This document shows positions 49,153 through 58,681 of a DNA stretch of 64,000 nucleotides, one piece after another. This DNA is from an uncultured SAR116 cluster alpha proteobacterium. GTDB lineage: Bacteria > Pseudomonadota > Alphaproteobacteria > Puniceispirillales > Puniceispirillaceae. Within the stretch, counting starts at the first letter, position 1; each line of letters opens with the position of its first letter. The translations under genes were made by a program, and so were the position numbers. The stretch spans positions 48,923-112,922 of the forward strand of contig CACGLE010000002.1 in the NCBI GenBank assembly GCA_902573725.1, in the 5' to 3' direction. The notes beneath the pieces were generated by a model. It ran no database searches. It saw nothing but the letters and a program-made list of their open reading frames with translations, and was not told the DNA's origin.

Positions 49153-51429
49153 ATGAATAGGGCCAAAATGCAGGATAAAATTAAGAATTTAAAAGAAGAT
49201 GCAATAACTTTTCATACGACGGGAAGGCCTGGAAAACTTGAAATAACACCAACCAAACCCCTTAACACACAGCGAGACTTATCACTTGCTTACTCACCGG
49301 GAGTGGCTGAACCCTGTATAATTATAAATAAAGACCCTGAAACGGCTTATGATTATACTGCAAAAGGTAATATTGTTGCAATTATTTCAAATGGAACTGC
49401 CGTATTAGGATTGGGAAATATTGGAGCTGTCGCCTCAAAACCTGTTATGGAAGGAAAAGCTGTTCTGTTTAAAAAATTTGCAGACCTGGATGGGATTGAT
49501 TTAGAAGTTGATACCGAGGATCCAGAAAAGTTCATTGAAGCTGTCTCTTTATTAGGCCCATCATTTGGTGGAATTAATCTTGAAGATATTGCAGCACCTG
49601 AATGTTTTATTATAGAGCAAAGATTGCGTGAAATTATGGATATACCTGTATTTCATGACGACCAGCATGGTACTGCAATAATCACTGCTGCCGGTTTAAT
49701 GAACGCACTATATTTAACTGGACGTAATTTTAAAGATATTAAAGTTGTATGTAATGGTGCAGGTTCTGCGTCTATCGCCTGTGTGGAACTAATCAAAGCT
49801 ATTGGCGTACCTCACAACAATATTATCCTTGTTGATCGGACGGGTGTAATATATCAGGGGCGCGATAAGGGCATGAACCAATGGAAATCAGCTCATGCAG
49901 TTAAAACTGATGCTCGTAGTCTTGAGGAAGCGATAGTGGGAGCTGATGTTTTTTTAGGTCTTTCTGTTGCTGGAGCTGTAACAAAAGAAATGGTTAAAAA
50001 AATGGCTAAAGAGCCAATTATTTTTGCAATGGCAAACCCAGACCCTGAGATTTCGCCTGAGGATGCTAAAGCCGCTAGGTCAGATGCAATTATTGCTACA
50101 GGTCGCTCAGATTATCCCAATCAGGTTAACAATGTTTTAGGATTTCCATATATATTTCGAGGTGCATTGGATGTTCGTGCCTCAGCAATAAACGAAGAAA
50201 TGAAAATTGCTGCCGCAAATGCAATTGCCATGCTTGCGAGGGAAGATGTGCCGGATGAAGTAAATAATGCTTATTCCGGGCAGCCTCTAAAATTTGGTAG
50301 AGACTATATAATTCCAGCACCCTTCGATCCACGACTTATATCAGCAATTTCCAGTGCCGTAGCACAAGCAGCTATGGATACTGGTGTCGCCCGGAAACCA
50401 ATTAGTGATATGCAGGCTTATAAAAAAGAATTATCAGCCCGCCTTGATCCAACAGCAATTTTTCTACAAGAAATTTTTGAACGTATATCCTCTAAAAATG
50501 CTCGGGTTGTATTTGCAGAAGGTGAAGAAGAAGTGGTGATTAGAGCAGCTCTTGCTTTTAGGAACAGCGGGTATGGGCAACCAATTCTTGTTGGTAGGGA
50601 AGACAGAATTAAAAGAGCAATTGAGCAGCTTGGGCTAGATGGTGCTGATGACTTGCCCATAACCAATGCGAAAATTTCAAAACAAAATGATGTTTACACT
50701 GATGCTCTCTATGATCGGCTTCAGAGACAAGGATATCTCTATAGGGATTGCCAGCGAATGGTAAATTTAGACAGAAATATTTTTGGTGCTTGCATGATTG
50801 TTAATGGAGAAGCTGATGCAATGGTAACTGGTGTTACAAGATCTTTTAAAGCAAGCTTTGAGCATGTTAGACGTGTTATTGATTCTAAAGATGAAGAAAT
50901 ATTCGTTTCTTGTTCTATGCTAATTTTAAAGGGAAGAACAGTTTTTCTTGGGGATACATCAATTTATGAACGTCCAACAGCGGAACAACTTGCTCAGATT
51001 GCAATCTCTGTGTCAAATCAAGCCAGGTTGATGGGACACACCCCCCGTGTTGCTTTATTATCCTTTTCAAATTTTGGCAATCCTTCTGGTCCTTCAACCG
51101 ACCATATAGCGAAAGCAACAAAAATTCTTGATTCTATGAATGTTGATTTTGAATATGATGGTGAAATGAGTGCAGAAGTCGCTCTAAATTACGATTTACA
51201 AAGGCAAAGGTACCCTTTTTGCAGATTAACAGGAGCAGCAAATATTTTAATTATGCCTGGTCTTCATTCTGCAAATATTTCATTTAAGCTTATGCAACAA
51301 CTGGGCGGAGGCTCTGTTATTGGACCTATGCTAATTGGCTCTAAACATCCATTCCAGATTGTCCAAATGGGTGCGCAAGTAAATGATATTGTAAATGCTG
51401 CAGCTATGGCCGTTTATGAAACACTTTAA
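49153..51429 (+). CDS. maeB: NADP-dependent malic enzyme with phosphotransacetylase-like domain
   Basis: 758 residues. The malic enzyme part (1-~430) has SLAYSPGVAEPC, VFHDDQHGTAI and VVCNGAGSASIACVEL (NAD(P) loop). Residues ~435-758 are a phosphate acetyl/butaryltransferase-like domain (VVFAEGEEEVVIRAALAF, TGVTRSFKASFEHVRR) that in MaeB enzymes is regulatory, binding acetyl-CoA, without known transacetylase activity. It decarboxylates malate to pyruvate. An ATG five codons later has AGGG upstream and may be the real start. It is divergent from mutS. Confidence 0.96.
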   Translation: MNRAKMQDKIKNLKEDAITFHTTGRPGKLEITPTKPLNTQRDLSLAYSPGVAEPCIIINKDPETAYDYTAKGNIVAIISNGTAVLGLGNIGAVASKPVMEGKAVLFKKFADLDGIDLEVDTEDPEKFIEAVSLLGPSFGGINLEDIAAPECFIIEQRLREIMDIPVFHDDQHGTAIITAAGLMNALYLTGRNFKDIKVVCNGAGSASIACVELIKAIGVPHNNIILVDRTGVIYQGRDKGMNQWKSAHAVKTDARSLEEAIVGADVFLGLSVAGAVTKEMVKKMAKEPIIFAMANPDPEISPEDAKAARSDAIIATGRSDYPNQVNNVLGFPYIFRGALDVRASAINEEMKIAAANAIAMLAREDVPDEVNNAYSGQPLKFGRDYIIPAPFDPRLISAISSAVAQAAMDTGVARKPISDMQAYKKELSARLDPTAIFLQEIFERISSKNARVVFAEGEEEVVIRAALAFRNSGYGQPILVGREDRIKRAIEQLGLDGADDLPITNAKISKQNDVYTDALYDRLQRQGYLYRDCQRMVNLDRNIFGACMIVNGEADAMVTGVTRSFKASFEHVRRVIDSKDEEIFVSCSMLILKGRTVFLGDTSIYERPTAEQLAQIAISVSNQARLMGHTPRVALLSFSNFGNPSGPSTDHIAKATKILDSMNVDFEYDGEMSAEVALNYDLQRQRYPFCRLTGAANILIMPGLHSANISFKLMQQLGGGSVIGPMLIGSKHPFQIVQMGAQVNDIVNAAAMAVYETL

Positions 51430-51435
51430 CTGAAT

Positions 51436-52260
51436 ATGAGATTTTGTATAAAAAACAATTTTTTCAAAAAAAGCTCAAAGTTTAGTTTAATTTTTACAAT
51501 GAGTGTTTTTCTATCAGCGTGTGAAAGCATTCCCAGTAATAGCTCAAAACCCGTTTTTAATATTGCAAACTTTCCTTCCGTTAAACAAAAAAAAGAAAAT
51601 ATAAATGATAGTGATCAAAAGGTTAATCAACCAAAAACAGAAATAGAAACAGACCTGGTTGACACAAAAGCCTTAAATAAAGAAACTCAACCAGAAAAAA
51701 TAACGTTAGATGTCCTTCCACAAAAAGAACATAAAAACAATGATCAAAAAAACTCAGAGGAAATGGTAAACCAAAATGCTTTCACTAGTTTATCAGATTC
51801 AAAAGAGACTAAAATTCAAGATAATCAATTATTAGATACTAATGATCTTGCTTTCACAAAAGATACCTTTGAAAATAAAAAAACGAAAAAGGACAGAGAA
51901 ATTTTGGATAAAAAAATAATAGAATCCAAAACGCACCAAGAAAATAAAATTGCCTCGTTAACTGCCATTCCCCAAGCCCCAATGAAGCCGCCGCCTATTA
52001 AGAAAATAAAAATTAAATCATTAATAAATATGAAAGTTGAAAACCTTGAGGGTGTTCTTGGTAAACCCAATTTTGTTATAGTTGATGAAGGTATGAATTT
52101 ATGGCAGTACGAATTTAGTAAATGTATCGTAGATTTTTTTCTTAAGTTCAACGAGAATAATTATTCCGTTGTATTTATAGATATAAGAGCAACTGAGCTT
52201 GGTTATAGCACAGATATCACTACTTGCGAAAACGAGCTATCAAATGCGTTAAACCATTGA
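51436..52260 (+). CDS. Predicted outer-membrane lipoprotein with BamE/SmpA-like C-terminus
   Basis: 274 residues. Signal peptide with lipobox LSAC, Cys29 the lipidation site. Residues ~40-190 are a Lys/Asn/Glu-rich low-complexity linker; the C-terminal ~80 residues (LINMKVENLEGVLGKPNFV and EGMNLWQYEFSKCIVDFFL) have the compact two-helix, beta-sheet pattern of BamE/SmpA-like domains, with a 'LWQY..C..D.FL' segment I recall in other alphaproteobacterial lipoproteins. Role unknown; outer-membrane assembly or PG anchoring would be guesses. It follows maeB by 6 bases. Confidence 0.75.
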   Translation: MRFCIKNNFFKKSSKFSLIFTMSVFLSACESIPSNSSKPVFNIANFPSVKQKKENINDSDQKVNQPKTEIETDLVDTKALNKETQPEKITLDVLPQKEHKNNDQKNSEEMVNQNAFTSLSDSKETKIQDNQLLDTNDLAFTKDTFENKKTKKDREILDKKIIESKTHQENKIASLTAIPQAPMKPPPIKKIKIKSLINMKVENLEGVLGKPNFVIVDEGMNLWQYEFSKCIVDFFLKFNENNYSVVFIDIRATELGYSTDITTCENELSNALNH

Positions 52261-52274
52261 TTTCATTCTAGTTA

Positions 52275-52943
52275 TTAAGGTATGTATTTATCTATATAAC
52301 TACAAAAGTTTGAAATTAAACAGGCGCTGCAATCAGGCTTTCTAGCCTTACAAACATAACGCCCATGTAATATTAGCCAGTGGTGGGCTCCTTTTTTCCA
52401 TTTGTCTGGTACTCTTCGGAGCAATTTCTTTTCTACTTCATCTGGTGTTTTTCCAGGGGCTAATCCGGTTCGATTACTTACTCTAAAAATATGCGTGTCA
52501 ACTGCAATAGTTGGCTGCCCAAAGGCCTCGTTCAATACGACATTGGCTGTTTTTCGACCAACTCCTGGCAACGCCTCAAGTAATCCCCTATCTTCTGGCA
52601 CTACACTTTTATGTTCTTCTATCAAAATCTTAGATAATTTGAACACATGTTCAGCTTTATTGTTATATAAACCAATAGTCTTGATATGTTTTTTAATCTC
52701 CGAAACACCTAATCTAACCATGTCTTCGGGTGTGGAGGCTTTCTGGAATAGTGTTTTCGTCGCTTTATTCACACTGATGTCCGTTGCCTGTGCCGATAAT
52801 ACAACCGCGACTAGAAGTGTAAATGAGTTTATAAAAGTCAACTCTGTTTTTGGATGAGGGTTTGCTTTAGATAATATCTGGAACAATGGGTCTATATTTG
52901 ATAAAACCATTCTATTTTGTTTAGTTTTAAATTTAGACCCCAT
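52275..52943 (-). CDS. nth: Endonuclease III
   Basis: 222 residues. Helix-hairpin-helix LPGVGRKTANVVLNEAFG with the catalytic Lys (in RKTA), Asp in AVDTHIFRVSNR, and the C-terminal [4Fe-4S] loop CKARKPDCSACLISNFC (Cys spacing C-x6-C-x2-C-x5-C). It removes oxidised pyrimidines. The two BER glycosylases, MutM and Nth, are both in this window. It is tail-to-tail with the lipoprotein and head-to-head with the DUF2244 gene. Confidence 0.97.
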   Translation of the reverse strand: MGSKFKTKQNRMVLSNIDPLFQILSKANPHPKTELTFINSFTLLVAVVLSAQATDISVNKATKTLFQKASTPEDMVRLGVSEIKKHIKTIGLYNNKAEHVFKLSKILIEEHKSVVPEDRGLLEALPGVGRKTANVVLNEAFGQPTIAVDTHIFRVSNRTGLAPGKTPDEVEKKLLRRVPDKWKKGAHHWLILHGRYVCKARKPDCSACLISNFCSYIDKYIP

Positions 52944-52996
52944 TTTCCCCCTCTTTTATGCTAAATAAACAAAGTTAATAATTCGATGGTTAAAAA

Positions 52997-53512
52997 ATGA
53001 TTAAACAATCTAAGAATTCTCACTGGCGTTACGAAACAAATTTAAAACAGCGCGAGGTTATCACAATCACTTTACGCCCATATCGTTCTCTTGGAAATCG
53101 CGGTTATTTATATCTTATGATAGGATTTATAGGGTTAATGTTTTTCTTAAGTTTATTTTTTTATTCCATGGGTGCTTGGCCTGTTATTGGCTTCTTAGGT
53201 GTTGAAATCGGGTTAGTATGGTTTTTACTTAAGGTAAATTATAAATCTAGCAAAAATTTTGAACAAATATCAATAACCAAAAACTCAACATTTATAAAGA
53301 AAGTAAAATGGAGCGGTGCTATTATTAATTTTACCATTGAGTCTCCCTGGATAAAAGCAAGCTGCGTTAAATCTATAGGTACATCGGATAAGCTTTTTTT
53401 GAACTATCATGCTGAGCAGTTGGAGATAGGAGAGTTTCTTCCAACACAAGAGAAGGCACTTCTGGCTAATGCGCTGAATAATTGTTTTAAACGCATGAGA
53501 GGCGCTTGTTAA
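52997..53512 (+). CDS. DUF2244 family membrane protein
   Basis: 171 residues. Two hydrophobic helices (~37-60 and 62-80) precede a C-terminal soluble part (WSGAIINFTIESPWIKASC, LFLNYHAEQLEIGEFLPTQEKALLANAL). This is the DUF2244 pattern, common in Alphaproteobacteria near nth and dapB. No function is known. The 3' end overlaps dapB by 4 bases. Confidence 0.85.
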   Translation: MIKQSKNSHWRYETNLKQREVITITLRPYRSLGNRGYLYLMIGFIGLMFFLSLFFYSMGAWPVIGFLGVEIGLVWFLLKVNYKSSKNFEQISITKNSTFIKKVKWSGAIINFTIESPWIKASCVKSIGTSDKLFLNYHAEQLEIGEFLPTQEKALLANALNNCFKRMRGAC

Positions 53513-54330
53513 CCAAGTACATCATCCATTGTAAAATAGCCATTAAAATTGGTTTGGTCTGATTTGTCCGAAATAAATTGAGCAGCTTTTAAAGCCCCGC
53601 GTGCAAAAATCATCCTATCATTAGCTTTATGGGTCAATTCTATGCGCTCATTTTTTCCAAAGAATATAACTGTATGTTCTCCTGCTATGTCGCCTCCACG
53701 AACTGCAGAAAAACCAATGTCACCTTTTTTACGCACTTCTGTTATTCCATCACGCCCACTAACACGGACCTTTTCTAATAATACAGAGCGTCCTTGCGCT
53801 GCAGCTTTTCCTAATGCGAGTGCTGTGCCGGATGGGGCATCTAATTTTTGATTATGATGGGTTTCAATAATTTCTATATCCCAACTATCCTCTAATTTAG
53901 AAGCAATTTGTTGCACTTGTTGTAGAAGAATTGTTACGCCTACAGAGGTGTTTGCACAATAAATAATAGGGATAAGTTTACCAGCATCTGATATTTTTTT
54001 TTCCTGTGCCTTATTAAGACCCGTTGTACCAATTACCATAGGAGTATTTGTCTCCAGAGCAATTCGAACGTGATTCATTGTAGCTTCTGGTTGAGTAAAA
54101 TCAATGATAACATCACTGTTATTTCCTAAGATATCAGCAGAGGCAGAAATTTTTATCCCTGTTTCGGGAGTACCAAGATTGTGCGATATGTCGCGCCCAA
54201 TTAATTTAGATTTAAGTGTCTCTGTTGCAGCAACCAGCTCAAATGAGCTGTCTTCTTGAATAAGCCTTGCTATCATTTGACCCATTCGACCACCAAATCC
54301 CGGAAGACCAACTTTTATAGGGGCAGACAT
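53509..54330 (-). CDS. dapB: 4-hydroxy-tetrahydrodipicolinate reductase
   Basis: 273 residues from ATG 54330; TAGGA lies 6-7 bases upstream, preferred over an upstream TTG at 54345. NAD(P) motif GLPGFGGRMGQMIA, and the substrate loop IIETHHNQKLDAPSGTALALG with catalytic His and Lys. It produces tetrahydrodipicolinate for lysine and diaminopimelate synthesis, feeding peptidoglycan. It is downstream of dnaJ. Confidence 0.97.
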   Translation of the reverse strand: MSAPIKVGLPGFGGRMGQMIARLIQEDSSFELVAATETLKSKLIGRDISHNLGTPETGIKISASADILGNNSDVIIDFTQPEATMNHVRIALETNTPMVIGTTGLNKAQEKKISDAGKLIPIIYCANTSVGVTILLQQVQQIASKLEDSWDIEIIETHHNQKLDAPSGTALALGKAAAQGRSVLLEKVRVSGRDGITEVRKKGDIGFSAVRGGDIAGEHTVIFFGKNERIELTHKANDRMIFARGALKAAQFISDKSDQTNFNGYFTMDDVLG

Positions 54331-54393
54331 TTTTATTCCTAACAATTACAATGCTTCATGATTATAAAAATTAACATTACTAGCAATTAGTTA

Positions 54394-55524
54394 CTAGTCA
54401 TTTCCAAAGATGCGCTTTACCCGTTTCATAAAACCTTCAGTCTCTGGCGACACACTTCCTTGTTCGCTGAATTTCCTTAATAACTGTTTCTGCTCTTGAG
54501 TCAGCTCTGTTGGCGTTTCAACATGAATCTCAACGATCTGGTCTCCTATTCTAGAGCTCCGAAGTACGGGCATCCCTTTACCCCGCATTCTAAATTTCCG
54601 GTTTGATTGAGTGCCGGCATCAATCTTTAATTTTGTTAACTTTCCAGTTAAAGTCGGAACCTCTATGGAGCCACCTAGTGCTGCTGTTACCATTGGAACA
54701 GGTATTTTTACATATAATGTATCGGCGTCACGCTGAAAAATTGAATGCTGATCAACTGATATAAAAATATATAAATCTCCCGGGGTAGCTCCTCTCAATC
54801 CTGCTTCTCCCTTACCCGAAAGGCGGATACGTGTGCCTGTATCTACACCAGCTGGCACAGTTACTGACAATGTTTCTATTTTTTGGACTCTACCCTGACC
54901 ACGACAGGATTTACATGGGTTTGAGATAGTCTCTCCAACTCCCTGACATAAACTACATGTACGTTCTATAGTAAAAAAGCCTTGTTGTGCTCGAACCTTT
55001 CCATGACCACCACATTGTGAACATGTTACTGGCTTACTTCCTTTAGCCGCTCCTGTTCCTGCACAGTCCTCACACTTTCCAGACACCGTAATCTGTATAT
55101 CTTGATTACACCCTGAGTAAGCATCCTCTAGCGATACAGATAAATCATATCTAAGATCAGCTCCTTTTCTACTCTGTCTACCTTCGTTCTGCCCACCAGA
55201 AAATTCACTAAACATTTGCTCAAAAATATCAGAAAACCCTCCTCCTCCAAAACCACTGGACGCAAAGCCACCAGCACCTCCAAACCCTCCACTTGTCTGG
55301 TCAAATGCAGCGTGGCCCAACCTATCATAGGCAGCTTTTTTTTGAGGATCTTTCAATATTTCATATGCTTCAGCAGCCTCCCTAAAACGTTCAGCTGCTA
55401 CTTCATCATCCGGGTTTCGGTCAGGGTGGTTTTGCATAGCTAATTTTCGATATGCGGACTTTATAGATTTGTCATCCGCATCCCGGCTGATCCCAAGCAC
55501 TTCATAAACATCTCTTTTTGACAT
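54394..55524 (-). CDS. dnaJ: Chaperone DnaJ (Hsp40)
   Basis: 376 residues. J domain 1-~70 with HPD (MQNHPDRNPDDE); Gly/Phe-rich region ~75-110; four zinc motifs CEDCAGTG, CSQCGGHG, CSLCQGVG and CKSCRGQG; C-terminal substrate-binding domains. It stimulates DnaK ATPase and delivers clients. It is 100 bases downstream of dnaK. Confidence 0.98.
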   Translation of the reverse strand: MSKRDVYEVLGISRDADDKSIKSAYRKLAMQNHPDRNPDDEVAAERFREAAEAYEILKDPQKKAAYDRLGHAAFDQTSGGFGGAGGFASSGFGGGGFSDIFEQMFSEFSGGQNEGRQSRKGADLRYDLSVSLEDAYSGCNQDIQITVSGKCEDCAGTGAAKGSKPVTCSQCGGHGKVRAQQGFFTIERTCSLCQGVGETISNPCKSCRGQGRVQKIETLSVTVPAGVDTGTRIRLSGKGEAGLRGATPGDLYIFISVDQHSIFQRDADTLYVKIPVPMVTAALGGSIEVPTLTGKLTKLKIDAGTQSNRKFRMRGKGMPVLRSSRIGDQIVEIHVETPTELTQEQKQLLRKFSEQGSVSPETEGFMKRVKRIFGND

Positions 55525-55624
55525 ATAAGGTAACCAACATTAGTTATTAATTAAACGATTAACAAAAGAATCAGCCAAGCTCAAAATATATTTATGAGAT
55601 GCATGATATTTAATATATGAAGGC

Positions 55625-57562
55625 TTAATTAGCCTTTTTCATATCTTCTTCATTGTCTTTATCACTATCGTCAATTTCTTCAAAATCAGCGTCTACCACC
55701 TCGTCCGAATTTTCATTAAGATTTTTTTCTGATGTTGGATCGCCATCTTTATCATCAGAATCTCCAGTGTATGCAGCCTCTCCAAGCTTCATCATTGTGG
55801 TAGAGAGTGCCTCTGTTTTTTCTTTAATTAGTGCCTCATCTTCTCCTTCAAGAGCAGATTTCACGGCTACAACTGCTGCTTCAACATCTGACCGTAAAGT
55901 TGGGTCTGCTTTATCACCAAGATCAGAGAGAGTTTTTTCTGCAGTATGGGTCAAAGCTTCCGCCTGATTACGTGTTTCGACTGATTCTCTTCTTTTTTTA
56001 TCATCTTCAGCATACAATTCTGCATCTTTAACCATTTTCTCTATTTCATTTTCTTCTAATCCGCCTGAGGCTTTAATTGAGATAGCCTGCTCCTTACCAG
56101 TAGCTTTATCTTTGGCGCTAACTTTTACTATACCGTTAGCGTCAATATCAAATGTTACCTCAATCTGTGGAACCCCTCTTGGAGCAGCCGGTATTCCCTC
56201 AAGGTTGAATTGACCAAGTGGCTTATTATCACTCGCCATTTCCCTTTCGCCTTGGCAAACTGAGATTGTGACGGCTGACTGATTATCGTCAGCTGTAGAA
56301 AAAACCTGACTTTTCTTAGTTGGAATTGTTGTATTTCTATCTATTAAACGAGTAAAAACTCCACCTAAAGTCTCGATACCCAGCGACAAAGGAGTTACAT
56401 CTAAAAGCAAAACATCCTTTACATCGCCTGTGAGAACACCCGCTTGGATTGCAGCGCCACATGCCACAACTTCATCTGGGTTAACACCTCGATGAGGTTC
56501 TTTCCCAAAAAATTTTTCTACTGTCTCGATGATCTTAGGCATACGGGTCATACCGCCAACCAATATAACCTCATCAATCTCAGAAGCAGCTAAACCGGCA
56601 TCTTTAAGAGCTTTACGACAAGGTTCTAAACTTCTCTCCACTAGGCTAGACACTAGACCTTCTAATTTTGCGCGTGTGATTTTCACGTTTAAATGTTTTG
56701 GCCCTGACTGATCTGCGGTTATGAAAGGCAAATTAACATCTGTTTGAACAGCACTTGATAATTCTATCTTGGCTTTTTCTGCTGCCTCTTTTAGACGCTG
56801 TAATGCCATTCTATCATCTCTTAAGTTTATACCTGTTTCTTTTTTAAATTCGTCAGCTAAAAAATCTATAATTGCCTGGTCGAAATCTTCACCACCGAGA
56901 AACGTATCTCCATTAGTTGATTTAACCTCAAAAACCCCGTCCCCTATTTCCAATATCGATACATCGAAAGTACCGCCTCCAAGATCGAAAACTGCCACAA
57001 TTCCGGACTCTTGCTGGTCTAGACCATAAGCGAGTGCTGCTGCTGTAGGCTCATTAATGATCCTCAGAACTTCAAGGCCAGCAATTTTTCCTGCATCCTT
57101 TGTTGCCTGTCTTTGCGCATCGTTGAAATAAGCTGGAACAGTGATAACAGCCTGATCAACCGTTTCACCAAGATAACTCTCCGCATCTTCTTTTAGCTTC
57201 CTAAGAATGAAACTAGATATTTCTGAGGGTGAAAATTCTTTCCCTTCTATGTCTATCCAAGCATCACCATTTTTTGCTGCATTAATCTTAAACGGAACCA
57301 AATCAGAAAAACTTTTGGTGGCCTCATCATCAGACCGGCGACCAATCAAACGCTTAACAGCGAAAATGGTTTTCTCTGGATTGGTAACAGCTTGCCGTTT
57401 TGCAGCCTGACCAACCGCCCTCTCATCATTTTCTAAAAACGCAACCATTGATGGTGTGGTTCTACTGCCTTCCGCATTTTCTATTACCTTAGGCGCTTTG
57501 CCGTCCATAACAGCAACGCAAGAGTTTGTTGTTCCTAAATCAATTCCTATTACGCGACCCAT
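55625..57562 (-). CDS. dnaK: Chaperone DnaK (Hsp70)
   Basis: 645 residues. Nucleotide-binding domain with [30 protein letters not shown] and [13 protein letters not shown]; substrate domain with [15 protein letters not shown]; acidic C-terminal tail ending EDMKKAN. The start is ATG 57562. A heat-shock-type promoter is predicted at 57665-57638, about 70 bases upstream of the coding region. Confidence 0.99.
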   Translation of the reverse strand: MGRVIGIDLGTTNSCVAVMDGKAPKVIENAEGSRTTPSMVAFLENDERAVGQAAKRQAVTNPEKTIFAVKRLIGRRSDDEATKSFSDLVPFKINAAKNGDAWIDIEGKEFSPSEISSFILRKLKEDAESYLGETVDQAVITVPAYFNDAQRQATKDAGKIAGLEVLRIINEPTAAALAYGLDQQESGIVAVFDLGGGTFDVSILEIGDGVFEVKSTNGDTFLGGEDFDQAIIDFLADEFKKETGINLRDDRMALQRLKEAAEKAKIELSSAVQTDVNLPFITADQSGPKHLNVKITRAKLEGLVSSLVERSLEPCRKALKDAGLAASEIDEVILVGGMTRMPKIIETVEKFFGKEPHRGVNPDEVVACGAAIQAGVLTGDVKDVLLLDVTPLSLGIETLGGVFTRLIDRNTTIPTKKSQVFSTADDNQSAVTISVCQGEREMASDNKPLGQFNLEGIPAAPRGVPQIEVTFDIDANGIVKVSAKDKATGKEQAISIKASGGLEENEIEKMVKDAELYAEDDKKRRESVETRNQAEALTHTAEKTLSDLGDKADPTLRSDVEAAVVAVKSALEGEDEALIKEKTEALSTTMMKLGEAAYTGDSDDKDGDPTSEKNLNENSDEVVDADFEEIDDSDKDNEEDMKKAN

Positions 57563-57637
57563 TTTTCTAATCCTTCAAAAATATTAATTACCGTTAAAAG
57601 GAAATTTAGCTTCATTTATAAAGCCATAATAAACCAG

Positions 57638-57665
57638 ATATAAGTGTTGTTTTCTCTCATGCAAG
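57638..57665 (-). promoter_or_regulatory. RpoH-type promoter for dnaK
   Basis: CTTGCA (57665-57660) is followed after 15 bases by CTTATAT (57644-57638). This matches the alphaproteobacterial heat-shock pattern CTTG...CYTATNT. It lies in the 136-base grpE-dnaK spacer. There is no CIRCE dyad. Confidence 0.5.
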
Positions 57666-57698
57666 GCCATCAAACTCAAAAGATTGCCAAAAAATTTT

Positions 57699-58364
57699 TT
57701 AAGCTTGTTTATCTACAGAATTTTCTTCTTTAGAAACAGTAGAACTCTTTTTTTTCGAAACCCCAACCATGGCTGGGCGAATTAACCTATCATGAAGCAG
57801 ATATCCAGGTTGTGCGACTTGAACAACTGTTCCAACCTCCACATCGTCATTTGGCACTTCAAACATCGCTTGATGATGATTAAAGTCAAACTTCTCTCCA
57901 ATTGGATTTATCTTAGTAATGTGGTGACGCTGAAGAATGGTGTCGATTTCATTCGAAATCATTTCTATACCCACTAATATATTTTTCAAGTTTTCATCAA
58001 ACTTGCTTTTGTCATTGGGGGCCAGTTCTATAGCCTGAGTTAAATTGTCAAAACATGAGAGTAAATCACGGGCAAACGCCAAATGACCATATTTGTTCGC
58101 TTGAGCAACATCACGTTCACTTCGACGACGCATATTTTCGACCTCCGCTAGTGCTCTCAAAAGCTGATCTTTGATTTCTGAATCTGTGTTTTCAGACCCT
58201 TCGTATGATTCTTCAAATTCGTCAGATTCGTCATCTGAAGTGTCCTTTTCCTCAACAGGGGTATTGTCTTCTAACGACATTTCAACCAAATTTTCATCCT
58301 CATCTTCTGGGGTAATTTCATCTTCTACAAAATCTTCTGGTCTTTGTGTTTTTTTATCTGGCAT
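57699..58364 (-). CDS. grpE: Nucleotide exchange factor GrpE
   Basis: 221 residues. A long acidic N-terminus (1-~70) precedes the coiled coil, with LRALAEVENMRRRSERD and the beta wing MVGVSKKKS-like end of FNHHQAMFEVPNDDVEVGTVVQVAQPGYLLHDRLIRPAMV. It releases ADP from DnaK. GAGAT lies just before ATG. Its promoter resembles sigma-32 sites. Confidence 0.95.
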   Translation of the reverse strand: MPDKKTQRPEDFVEDEITPEDEDENLVEMSLEDNTPVEEKDTSDDESDEFEESYEGSENTDSEIKDQLLRALAEVENMRRRSERDVAQANKYGHLAFARDLLSCFDNLTQAIELAPNDKSKFDENLKNILVGIEMISNEIDTILQRHHITKINPIGEKFDFNHHQAMFEVPNDDVEVGTVVQVAQPGYLLHDRLIRPAMVGVSKKKSSTVSKEENSVDKQA

Positions 58365-58681
58365 GTTTATCTCAAATTTTGTTTTTGAAAAAAGATGAGT
58401 GATATTTGGGGATTATAACACGAATTGCCAAGGGGTAATTATATTTTTTGTACAATTAAAGTAAGTGTAATGCTAAAAAATTCTGTTCTTTCATAAAAAT
58501 CTAAAATTTTTTTTAAAATTAGTTAAAAAACTTTTATGAGTTTAAACGAAAAGTTTTTTTACAATAACCCTGAATAATCTAGTTTTTTAAGCATATCTTC
58601 TAAGTTCGCCTTGCATCAAATCCATACCACACCTAATTTATGTAAGGCAAAAAAATTTAAAGAACTACTTTGGATATTGAA
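58365..58681. other. grpE-rph divergent intergenic region
   Basis: 317 bases without a gene. Apart from the grpE promoter (58432-58404) it is AT-rich with A/T runs around 58500-58560. A weak CTTGCA-N16-CCTAATT near 58605-58640 could serve rph. In many Alphaproteobacteria hrcA stands between rph and grpE; nothing resembling it remains here, and no CIRCE dyad is seen. Confidence 0.4.
58404..58432 (-). promoter_or_regulatory. Sigma-32-type promoter for grpE
   Basis: CTTGGCA (58432-58426) and CCCCAAAT (58411-58404) are 14 bases apart, close to the classic heat-shock consensus CTTGAAA-N13/17-CCCCATNT. TATAAT immediately precedes the CCCC. The predicted start gives a leader of about 33 bases to the grpE ATG. 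Confidence 0.55.

Noticed and set aside
58440..58500. Possible CIRCE element (partial match AGTGTAATGCTAA)
   Set aside because: Only one degraded half-site and no inverted partner.
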